A stretch of DNA of 64,000 nucleotides from Arenicola marina (Eukaryota > Annelida > Polychaeta > Arenicolidae). Each line of letters opens with the position of its first letter. The first letter of the stretch is position 1. Below the pieces are notes generated by a model. It did no database searches. It was not told the origin of the DNA and saw nothing but the letters and a program-made list of their open reading frames with translations. Where the stretch lies: contig OZ025258.1 in NCBI GenBank assembly GCA_964019135.1, positions 34,603,202-34,667,201 of the forward strand. Direction: 5' to 3'. Shown one piece after another: positions 22,907-32,870 of this stretch. The position numbers were made by a program, and so were the translations under genes.

Positions 22907-23439
22907 GTAAGACCGGCTTCTTGCGTTAATTTATCAGTCATTGATATCGTGCATCGTTTATCACCACCACAATTTCTTATAATTATCTATTATCGCTCAC
23001 ATCGAAGGGGGGTGCTCATGTGAGCAAACCAAGTCAAAGATCTATCGTTGGCGTTGCCACTATCTATTACTCAACAATTACCAGAAGACAACAAGCTCTA
23101 AGTGCCGGCTAATGCATAACGAATGTGTAATGAGGTGTCCTAATCGATGTCCTGGGGTTTGAATAAAAATTGGGTGAACTCAGACCATATATAGATAATG
23201 TGATCATGGACCTACTGCCTTGGCCTGGGTGTCCGGCTCCCGGGGACTGGTTACCTTTGACAGAGCTAGCCAGAGCGTGGGGAAAAAAAACCTTTGTCTG
23301 CATTTCTACTGAATTTTTTGTATGTTTATAAGCATTTGCAATTATAATTTTTTGTTTTTCTTTTCATTATTACCTTTTAGATGCCAGAGATGGGTGGTCA
23401 ATGCATGAAGGCAAGACATGTTCAATAAGTCCAGTAGGC

Positions 23440-23595
23440 CAGGGGCGGATCCAGGGAGGGCCGACCCTGCCCGGGCCCCCCTTTTAGGACCAAAATGTAT
23501 ACCATTTAACATATAAACCCCACCCCTCTATCCAGCATATCTGGTTCTGATCCTGAAAGCGGCCCCCCTATCCAGATTTTCTGGATCCGACCCTG
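23440..23595. mobile_element. 156-bp MITE with CAGGGGCGGATCCAG termini
   Basis: It starts CAGGGGCGGATCCAG and ends with the reverse complement of CAGGGTCGGATCCAG. It is flanked by TAGGC on both sides (possible 5-6-bp target duplication). There is no coding capacity. The superfamily is uncertain. Confidence 0.75.
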
Positions 23596-23766
23596 TAGGC
23601 CTATCCCTATCAGCTGACGTAGTTTATATTCTTAAAAGCTGCTCATGTCTGAGAGTTTCTGTAGAAATGAACAATCTTGTTGATGTTCGTATTTTTGTGT
23701 TGAAAATATCAATTGGTTGAGCATGGCTTTGTTGTTTTCATTCATATTTAGGCTTAGAATATATCT

Positions 23767-23923
23767 CTGGGCGGATCTAGGAATTTTGAAGCGGAAGCGG
23801 GGGGGGGGGCGCCAAAATGGCCGCATATGTCCACCAATTTTGTTTACAACCGGTGGGAGGGGTGGAAAAAATGTCAACTTTAACATCCTTAAATAACCCC
23901 TCTCCCATTGGATCCGCCTCTGG
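23767..23923. mobile_element. Second, diverged MITE of the same family
   Basis: It starts CTGGGCGGATCTAGGA and ends with the complement of CAGAGGCGGATCCAAT. The length is nearly equal to the neighbouring element 171 bp away. Target duplications are not evident. Confidence 0.6.
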
Positions 23924-24454
23924 GTTTCATCTACAAAATGTCTCTTTTTCAAGTGTATTTCGTCGGAAAGCCCGCGTTTTAATTCTGAGACTAAACTTCG
24001 GGCGTCGTTGCGTTTGTTAGGAGACTTTTTCCAGTGGCGTTGAAGGGTAGACGAATCTATTGTCCAACGAAATGTGTCAATCATACAAAGACAGGGGACC
24101 GCTAAATGCTAAATAATTATGAAGTTGTTGTGTTTTATAATCCATCAGTCAAGGGTACGTCATAGTTTTCAACCAGCAATGTTATCAGAGAATTAGGGGA
24201 GCCAAACTGTTGACTGCCAGTCAATGACGTTCTCGAAATATGACGCCTTGATGACACTAACAACTATTTATTGCCGCATAAAAAATACAAAAGTATATAT
24301 ATTTGATGTAAAATATACCTGAAAACATGAAAGAACACCACCAGGTTTTATATCACCCGAATTAATAGCGCTAAAATCCAATTTGTAGTTCACAGGGCGC
24401 CGCTTATCAAGCAGTCTGCGTTATCGTCAGCGCAGTGGCAGCCGAACGTTACGC

Positions 24455-24560
24455 GCTCGCCGCATAGCGGCGCCACTACTCGCCGCATTACACATTTTAC
24501 AATGGGCTTTTGCCGTATGACCTATCTTGGTGTACTAATATCTTTGCTAGAACTCTTCGG
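24455..24560. repeat. Right arm of the dispersed inverted repeat
   Basis: This is the reverse complement of 22692-22795, including the identical CGTATGACCTATCTTGGTGT segment and the GCGCTCGCCGC/GGCGCCAC block. Confidence 0.8.
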
Positions 24561-24565
24561 CTATT

Positions 24566-25220
24566 GAAGTAATATAGGCGCCATGTCTTCCCCTGTTCCC
24601 TATTATATTGATATGTTCAGTCCCGATCAATCCTAATAACTCTTACGTCACTCACGGGGTGGAGCCACCGTTGACCAGATTTCTTCAGATTGTGGTTCGT
24701 ACAATTGAAGACCGAATGGCACACGAGCAAGCAACCGCCTATATTAACACGCGGTCTGATTGTTATTATTGATAATATCTGACCTTCATTTCCTTAAATG
24801 TGCTCTTAACCAGAATCATTTGGTACCGTTTGTGAGAACTATTTCCGCGCAGCGTTTATATCTTGCGTAATTAACCGCTGGCCTAGCTTTCTAGGTAACC
24901 AGGTGGGTTTTGTCGTTAACTTTGCCACAACTGAAGATCGCAATAAATAGCTACGCCTGTTTAAGTCAACTTGTAAATAAAAAGTACTTGTAATGCTATA
25001 ACAACGACATTTATTTATTACATTTATCCGTGGAACCAGCCCGCCCAAATCTAGGAGACCCCAACTTAGGTTTTAGATGTGGGATGCGCTGCCACATCTA
25101 ATGTGTCTTTTGGAGAGAGCCTTTCCGATGGCTTGGGTCGGGGTAGCATGATAACCTGTCGCCGTGATAAAGTGTCCGGCTGACGCGCACGCATGCGCAG
25201 CGAATGAGGTTGCTATAAAA
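24566..25220. other. No recognisable feature
   Basis: Ordinary sequence before the telomere-like stretch. Confidence 0.5.
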
Positions 25221-25229
25221 ATAGTGCAT

Positions 25230-25296
25230 GTAAGTTAGGTTAGGGTTAGGTTAGGATTAGGTTAGGGCCATGGTTAGGGTTTGGTTAGGGTTAGTG
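25230..25296. repeat. Degenerate telomere-like TTAGGG/TTAGG repeats
   Basis: A run of GTTAGGTTAGGGTTAGG-type variants lies immediately before the 18-bp array. Too short and impure to be a telomere; it is an interstitial telomeric-like tract. Confidence 0.8.
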
Positions 25297-25305
25297 ACAT
25301 GACAG

Positions 25306-26338
25306 AAGCGTGGCCGGACAGGTTATCACCTCCGGACAGGTTATCACCGCCAGACAGGTTATCACCGCCGGACAGGTTATTACCGCCGGACAGGTTATCA
25401 CCGCCAGACAGGTTATCACCACCGGACAGGTTATCACCGCCGGACAGGTTATCACCGCCGGACAGGTTATCACCGCAAGACAGGTTATCACCGCAAGACA
25501 GGTTATCACCGCCGGACAGGTTATTACCGCCGGACAGGTTATCACCGCCGGACAGGTTATCACCGCCGGACAGGTTATCACCGCTAGACAGGTTATCACC
25601 GCCGGACAGGTTATCACCGCCGGACAGGTTATCACCGCCGGACAGGTTATCACCGCCGGACAGGTTACCACCGCCGGACAGGTTATCACCGCCGGAAAGG
25701 TTATCACCGCTAGACAGGTTATCACCGCCGGACAGGTTATCACCGCCGGACAGGTTATCACCGCCGGACAGGTTATCACCGCCGGACAGGTTATCACCGC
25801 CGGACAGGTTATCACCGCAAGACAGGTTATCACCGCCGGACAGGTTATTACCGCCGGACAGGTTATCACCGCCGGACAGGTTATCACCGCCGGACAGGTT
25901 ATCACCGCTAGACAGGTTATCACCGCCGGACAGGTTATCACCGCCGGACAGGTTATCACCGCCGGACAGGTTATCACCGCCGGACAGGTTACCACCGCCG
26001 GACAGGTTATCACCGCCGGAAAGGTTATCACCGCCGGACAGGTTATCACCGCCGGACAGGTTATCACTGCCAGACAGGTTATCACCGCCGGACAGGTTAT
26101 CACCGCCGGACAGGTTATCACCGCCGGACAGGTTACCACCACCGGACAGGTTATCACCGCCGGACAGGTTATCACGGCCGGACAGGTTATCACCGCCCGA
26201 CAGGTTATCACCGCCGGACAGGTTATCACGGCCGGACAGGTTATAACCGCCGGACAGGTTATCACGGCCGGACAGGTTATCACCGCCGGACAGGTTATCA
26301 CCGCCGGACAGGTTATCGACCCGCCGGACAGGTTATTA
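25306..26338. repeat. 18-bp minisatellite, about 57 units, with 324-bp higher-order duplication
   Basis: The unit is GGACAGGTTATCACCGCC. Variant units (CAAGACAGG, ATTACC, CTAGACAGG, TTACCACC, GGAAAGG) recur in the same order 324 bp apart, i.e. 18 units (about 25492-25710 and 25816-26030). The array is open in two plus frames and one minus frame. The 321-348-residue frames are repeat artefacts. Confidence 0.97.
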
Positions 26339-26345
26339 AGTTACA

Positions 26346-27630
26346 CCGGATTGTGAAGTATCCCCCCACCAGCTTCCAGTGCCAACAGTGCGGTCAGCAG
26401 TTTGGTCAGCAGTTTGGTCACGCAGCAGGCAATGACTGACCTTCCGTCATGTTAGCCCCACCCCCGCAGCCATTCATGGTAACAGGCACATGTGGAGGTC
26501 AGGCGGCCCCCGCAGAGATGTATGGGTACTACCCCCCCCCCCCCCCCACCCGCCACCCACCTCCTGCCTCTCCCCACTCGGTGTGTATGGCTCCCGGTGG
26601 GCCGGAAACAGGATGAGTGAATATATATAGATATAGGCCACTGGCGGTTCGAGGGGTGAAGGATGAGGGGTGAGGGGTGAGGGGTGGATTGATGGGGTTT
26701 GGGGAGCCACGGGATTTCCTGTCCCAGTTTTTACCCAAATACGTTACGTTTATTTGGGAATTTCAGCAGCGATATGATTAGGTTCATCCAAATCAGTCAT
26801 TGACCCCTGATGTTCCTTGGCCTAAGTGTGTACTAAACGGGCCAAAAACAACAATCACAGTACGTTTGGGCCGAAACTGGGTCCTGAATTATAAACCTCA
26901 TAACTTATAATATAGTACATATACTGTGGCATTCAGTGTAAATAACCTTTAATTTACATTGGCTCGATAAAGTACCACAGAATTAATCCACTCATGTGTC
27001 GGTTTGACGACAAGACGAGGGGAACGGGGCCACGTCGTGCGCCGATGTCCTAACTTGGCCACCCCCACCCCCACCCCTCCTACTGCTTTATCTAATTATC
27101 TCTTTATTATCGCACCGAATCTTTATCTCATGGGCGAAATTCAAAGCGTTCACACCTTACCTGGCTTTCTGTTATCATTGAAAAATCGCATCTTCGCCCC
27201 AAAACTGCATAGTTCAACATATCGTTGTTGATCAACGTGTTATCCCTGTCTACAGGTTGTGAACGCATGGGTAGATATTATACACAAGCATAACACCGCA
27301 CCGTGCCAACATAACACCTCACCCAGCCAAGTATGGCTTATCAGTGACTTCATATTGCACAAATCTAATATATAAGTCAAAGAAATAAAAAAAGACCCCC
27401 CTCCCACAATCCCCCCCCCCCCAAAAAAAACCCATAAACAAAATAAAAAAGTCTAAAAAATACAATGATACATACACATTAATAATCGGCATAGCAATGA
27501 TATATTATTAATGATAACCTTTTCTTATTATTAGTCTGGTAGCCAATCCCTCGCATCTACTGATATCTTGGAATATTTGTGGGTTGTGTACAACCGTTCC
27601 GTTTAGCGGTCACGTGACAAACAAGGACTC
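26346..27630. other. No gene seen; several simple repeats
   Basis: Contains a short CAGCAGTTTGGT duplication (26390-26425), a C-rich tract (26531-26549), GAGGGGTGAGGGGTG repetition (26655-26690) and a C/A homopolymer patch (27409-27430). Nothing else is recognised. Confidence 0.55.
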
Positions 27631-27635
27631 GTGAC

Positions 27636-27964
27636 CAGGCATGGGGTGATTACATTGTAAATGTAATCGATTACGATTACGTTTAATTATGAATTTTATG
27701 ATTACGATTACGATTACGATTACGATTACAGGAAATATGAAAGTAATCGATTACGATTACGATTACATTCAATGTAATCGTGATTACAATCGTGATTACA
27801 TGGACTGTTTTTCGACGTAATGGAAATAAAAAACACAACACTGACGGATAATCGCACCTCTATCTTGCTGGATTCATGTAAACTTTTGAGCTTTAGGATT
27901 CTCGCCGGAGAGTGTAATCGATTACAATCGATTACGATTACTGATTATGATTACCCCATGTCTG
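27636..27964. mobile_element. hAT-type MITE with perfect 8-bp target-site duplication
   Basis: It starts CAGGCATGGGGTGATTAC and its other end reads CAGACATGGGGTAATCA on the minus strand, giving about 17-bp imperfect terminal inverted repeats beginning CAG. The flanks are identical 8-bp duplications, CTCGTGAC at 27628-27635 and 27965-27972, as expected for hAT transposition. The interior contains clusters of GATTAC/GTAATC hexamers and GTAATCGATTAC palindromes in both orientations. It has no transposase. Confidence 0.9.
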
Positions 27965-27972
27965 CTCGTGAC

Positions 27973-28316
27973 GTCAGCAGGCGTTCTATCCGCACCGGCA
28001 GAGCTATACATATTCTGTGGTTACACGTGGACTATTATTAAACGTACTTCAGACATACTTGGAAGCTATGACATACAATTTAATATGTTCCATATTCATA
28101 ACGTCCTCACACTGGCTATTTGTGGCTATCTGCTGCTTGAACTGAACACTATACCAGTATCAATACATGGGTTGTAAATTGGCAACATCATTGTTTAAGT
28201 GTATATCACAGTTTAATATCGTTAATGTAAGAGTAAAAGACTACCTACAAATACCTAAGAATATTTACGAAGCTCATAATGAGTAGGCTTGACCAGGTTC
28301 GGTATATAATAAGGAT
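27973..28316. other. No recognisable feature
   Basis: Ordinary sequence between two repeats. Confidence 0.5.
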
Positions 28317-28811
28317 AATATGGATAGGTGCTACCTAAAAAATGCGAGCGTATATTTATTAATTCAGATATTCCGAGGGCATACATCTAGATTAATATTC
28401 AAAATTAATCTCTCTTCGGCTTGCCATAAAGAATATCTTTGGCGGGATGACTTATACCAAACACGTGCTTGTGGCATATCATTCGGTTGCTTAGGGACCC
28501 CCATTGTGACTTCATGTTTATAACATTTTGACGTCATAACTACTCACTATGACAGCAGCCGATGGCCGATTCAGTGTTAACATTGAATAATTTATTCCTT
28601 AATTTTGTGGGGCAGCTGATTTAATTATTAAAGACATGACATCATAGGCTTCGACCTCTCTTTGCTTGAGTATATATATTTACAGCTGATATTTACTCCG
28701 AATCCGAAAACGTCTCATGGGGGTTGTTACGCGAATTGAAAGTCCTAAGCCTATGCTTGAAATGGACTTTGAATATGCATGCGTGTTACCTTATGAGCTC
28801 GCTTGCACTCG
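28317..28811 (+). repeat. Dispersed ~500-bp repeat, copy A
   Basis: Near-identical over its length to 40621-41193 in the same orientation, from AATATGGATAGGTGCTACC to GAGCTCGCTTGC. It lacks about 80 bp present in copy B near 40868-40953. No terminal inverted repeats, coding capacity or tRNA head are seen. The class is unknown, probably a non-autonomous mobile element. Confidence 0.88.
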
Positions 28812-28837
28812 CTGTAATGTCACATATACCTTACACA

Positions 28838-29030
28838 AAGAAATGAAATGAAATGGTTCTTTAGGCCACTGTTGGGCACACATTTGCTAAACTGTGGCAA
28901 GGAATCTGCCAGCACTATGAAGGGTGAATGGATGACACACCACGCAGATTAGGCGCACAGTCCTGGATTCGATCCCAGTACCTGTTGATCTGCGGTCCAG
29001 TGTGCTAATCAGTACACCAGGGAGGCCGCC
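28838..29030 (-). mobile_element. tRNA-derived SINE with (ATTTC)n tail
   Basis: On the minus strand the head reads GGCGGCCTCCCTGGTGTACT, then GATTAGCACACTGG (A-box region) and GGGATCGAATCC (B box). A roughly 110-bp tRNA-unrelated body follows, and the tail is AACCATTTCATTTCATTTC. This is the standard SINE layout. It inserted close to the end of dispersed repeat copy A. Confidence 0.75.
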
Positions 29031-29034
29031 CACG

Positions 29035-30555
29035 TGGATTAACTCAACATTTGATTAATTACTTAATGATAATATAATAATTATTTGATAATATAATTGC
29101 AAGGCTTATTTCCTCGAACAGAAACAAGAAGTTCAGTTCAGTTTATGTTACACATTATCCTTTTGTATGATTGTCTAATGATTCAAATGTAGTCAGTTTG
29201 AGTTTACATGGGGTGAATCCGTTTCTTTGTCGGTCATCAGTCTTTGGTGATCCGCCCCCCGTCATCAATTTTAGGACACGCCCACCCCACCCCACAGTTT
29301 CGAGACACCCCCACTCCCCACAGTGAGGACATGAATGGAACTGTTTATTCGCTGCTTGAAAGGCGTGTTCAATATATGCCACTCGCTTGACATCAACGAC
29401 CTGCTTGCGCATGGTCTTCGATATTTATAACAATGCTCGCCTTATGTGAAACGTAAACATAAACAAAAACGCGGTACCTGTTGCACATAAATAATTCCTT
29501 GCGAGTCCAAAAGGGTGAGCTGGAAAATCATGATTGACAGGAAACTGTGCTTCGGGCGTTTAGTTTTCCATGGGCGTTATCGTGTCGGGTTAATGAAGAA
29601 ACCAGGCAGTAGGACCGCCCATGGGCGGTCAGGCCGGAGAACAAAGATTGTCTGCTGGTAGGCCTACCGCCAGTCAGCTGGTAACGTGTTTTAGACGTGT
29701 GCATAACGATATGATTGTTGTGGTTTGTGACAGCACATCTGTTTGGTCTATTTTGGGGCCCTAGTTTTATCAATGATCGGCATGTGTTTGAAGTTAAACT
29801 TACACTTCATTGGCGCAAGTTTTATAAGCGGTCTATAATGACGACGATACGTTTACTTTGCAATGGACGGCGTTTAAGAATATTCAACTGAGGAAAAAGC
29901 CCAAATGAATCGGAATTTATTCTCTGAGCGCCCTGCGGGACATACGTCCAGTGCACATAACAGCAAAGAATATCAAATAACAATATCAGGACCCTTGGTG
30001 TTTTTTTTTGTATCCCCGAAACTCCGTAAGTGACAATGCTGAGGTTCCCTAGGGGGAACGAGTGGGATGGTACAAGCACACATTGCAAAGACATTGCCTG
30101 AAAATCTATCAATATTGTTGTATTATTCTTGTAAGCTTATACCAAACTACTCCGCAAAAATCAATGTTTTACCTTTTTCTTTCTATAATCAAAAATAAGT
30201 TACAATACCCTAAAATGGCCTGGAGCGCCATGTTAAAGTGTAATAGGGGGGAAAATACTTTTTGTTATTATTGCGTAGTAAGAAGCATTTAAAAAGATGT
30301 ATCTGGTGAAAAATTCACAATTTGGTACTATAAGTTTTGAACAGTAGCATACTACCTTAACACTATCAATACATAGTTCGCACCATCTCAGGCTGGATGA
30401 TATTCAACAAGCGGCTATTAGATATAGTTTTCCGTTTCTTAAGGATGCACATATTCTCGAGTGAAATGCTGATTCCATTAAAGATCTGACCTAAATCATT
30501 AACTATGTTAGGCCCGCGTAGTTCCGGCTAGTTATTACCGCCTCTTGTTTTGGCC
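29035..30555. other. No recognisable feature
   Basis: AT-rich with a T10 run near 30001. The part nearest 30555 may belong to the body of the LINE whose tail follows. Confidence 0.45.
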
Positions 30556-30559
30556 GTTG

Positions 30560-30868
30560 TAATAATAATACATATTGTGCTTGATCACTGACTATGCAAA
30601 TTTCACTTTCGATTGCACGCGTCACGTTTCACTGTACGCGTCGCGTTCAACAATAAGCATCACTTTCATGCTTAACAATTAAAATCTGCCAAGGAATTCA
30701 AAACATGCAACATAGCTAATGGTTGTTAATTTTTGATTTATCATTTTATCATTTGTTTATCATTTGTTTATTGTTTAATTTTACATACCGGCGTTAAATA
30801 AAACTTTATCTTATCTTATCCTACTTTATCTTATCTTATCCTACTTTATCTTATCTTACTCCGTTCTA
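30560..30868 (+). mobile_element. Probable LINE or SINE 3' end with (CTTAT)n tail
   Basis: AT-rich, UTR-like sequence leads into AAATAAAACTTTATCTTATC, which repeats with CTACT interruptions to about 30865. A polyadenylation-like hexamer directly before a pentamer repeat is typical of retroposon tails. No coding domain is recognised upstream. Confidence 0.45.
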
Positions 30869-31059
30869 CTTTGTATATGAAGCACGCTAAGAGAATCTAT
30901 CACGGATGACACAAGGACACCGTGGAACAAGGTGCGCCGTGTATGCTGTAGTGTGGTGTGACATTCGCTAGACGTCGCTTTCGTCTAAATCAGTGCTACA
31001 TGGCTTGAAAACGCCCGTGATTCTCTGGGTGTTTTGTCCGTGCCAACGGTGTTGCCAGA

Positions 31060-31448
31060 GTCACATCCCTGTGTCACTGACAAAGGTCACCTTTCCGGAT
31101 CACCGGTCAAAGTCCTCTCAGCCGAGCTAGCTTTAAATGCACCTCTCCTGGGGGTCCCTTTGGTCTCTGACGAATGCCACCTCTCCGGATCTCCTGCTAA
31201 ACTCATCTGTCAAGAAATCTTTTTAGATCTTCTGCCGAGGTCACCAGCCAAGATCACCTTTCGGGATCCCCTTCCAAGATCACCTGTCTGGATCCCCTGG
31301 CAAGGTCACATGCACGATCACCTTTCTGGATCGCTTGCCAATGTCAGCTGCCAAGATTACCTTTTTGGATGCCCTGCCAAGGTCACCTGCCAAGATCACC
31401 TCTCTGGATCTCCTGTCAAGGGCACCTTTGTGAATCCTCTACCTATGC
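31060..31448. repeat. Eroded 39-40-bp minisatellite
   Basis: About nine diverged units carry TCTGGATC, then CTGCCAAGGTCACCTGCCAAG and GATCACC blocks. The 142-codon plus-strand frame (13-residue repeat, e.g. DHLSGSPVKGT) reflects a period divisible by three. The frame has persisted despite high divergence. Confidence 0.75.
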
Positions 31449-31450
31449 CA

Positions 31451-31938
31451 TGCTTTGGATAACCTGCCAATGTCACAACCCATTCTCAATATCAATTATT
31501 CGGATCCCGTGTCCCGCCCCGTGGTGTGCAAATTCGGAAGTGTTTGGGATGAAAGGACAATTTTTGAATGGCCGTACTGTAGTACGGCAAGTTGTAAATT
31601 GATTTATTGCCTGTATATGCTCTCAATTTAATTGTGTGCATGAATGACTACATCATCTTGTCCGTTGCAAATTAATACCCCACGTGCAGACCTACGCTTG
31701 ACATTTGTATGCAATAAGGTGTGGTATTGGCAAACGCGGTTTCCCTAAACGCTGTGAAGAGATAGACCTACGACCGTTTGTAAAATATCGAGTAAACGTC
31801 ACCATTAATTGTCGGTCCATTTTACATTCCTCGATCAAGGCCTCTGGAATGACTCAGTCGCTATTGGTTGCTAATGACCGACCGCACCTCAAACCCCTGA
31901 GCGCTTCTCAAGTCCTGAAGTCATGACACTTTTACCTA
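31451..31938. other. No gene seen; 18-bp palindrome at 31571-31588
   Basis: GCCGTACTGTAGTACGGC is an 8-bp perfect stem with a 2-nt centre. The rest is unremarkable. Confidence 0.5.
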
Positions 31939-31969
31939 CCGGAGTCTTCGTACCTGGTGGGTATGTCAT

Positions 31970-32030
31970 CTGGAGGTGGGGGCCTCCACCGCCTTCACCG
32001 CCACCGACACCGCCACAGCAACCCCCCTGA
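31970..32030. repeat. (CCACCG)n-like low-complexity patch
   Basis: Short degenerate CCACCG/CCACCGACA repetition. Confidence 0.6.
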
Positions 32031-32114
32031 GGCGAGGGTGGCGCCACCAAACGGCGCCCCACCGACACGCCCTGGCCACGGGTCATACGCCAATAGAAGG
32101 TCAACCAAAAGAAC

Positions 32115-32245
32115 TACATGCTTTACCTACACCAAACTGTACAGGGAGAATCATGTAATAGACTAAACTGAACTGTAATTCATAGTTTGCTTACATCAAA
32201 CTTTGCAAAAAGAAACATATAATAGACTAAACTGAACTGTAGACA
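32115..32245. repeat. 63-bp tandem duplication
   Basis: Two adjacent diverged copies share AATAGACTAAACTGAACTGT, about 63 bp apart, with similar upstream TTACATCAAACT segments. Confidence 0.8.
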
Positions 32246-32249
32246 TGGT

Positions 32250-32865
32250 TTAAGTGGTCAAGGTGGTATAGCGACAATTCATTCATAGGTATAAGCGCCA
32301 TCTCTCGGTAGATTGGTTGCATCAAAGGACACCGCGTGTCCAGGTCATTTTGTACCCCGAGGAGGAGTGACGAGTAGGTATGTTTGTGTCCTAGCGAGAA
32401 GGAAGGTATTTATAGTAACTGTTGTTGGACTTTATCCGGCATTGCTTTACGATGACACCCACATATTGCGGTAAATGATGACCGGGTGATATTTCTTTCC
32501 CTGAAATGACGTGTGATTTGCGTCAGTCTTTAAAGGACAAATATATTGATGACATCATAGTCTAAGATGAAAATATGTATAATTCTGAACCCATGATGCT
32601 TCTATTGGAAAAGTAGTGAAGGGCTAAAATACGCAAAAAGTTTTTCTAACGATTTGAGATGATGTTGGTGCACGTCTGCAGATGAAGTGTCGTTGGGTGT
32701 AACCATAAATACGCAATATGTTTGAAGTGCAATCTAAGCACATTAACGGAACTAGAGCGTAGAGCGATATGAAATCAGTGAAGCAGCAGAGCTATGAAAA
32801 TCAGGGACATAATATGATAGAAGAGAAGGCAATTATTATCTGGAGGTTGAATGAGAGTGGATACC
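32250..32865. other. No recognisable feature
   Basis: Left flank of the large satellite. Confidence 0.5.
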
Positions 32866-32870
32866 ATAAC

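Noticed and set aside
23632..24084. 150-codon minus-strand frame
   Set aside because: It runs through a MITE and its flanks; coding potential is incidental.
25281..26356. Open frames of 321-348 codons in three frames
   Set aside because: They are artefacts of an 18-bp repeat lacking stop codons.
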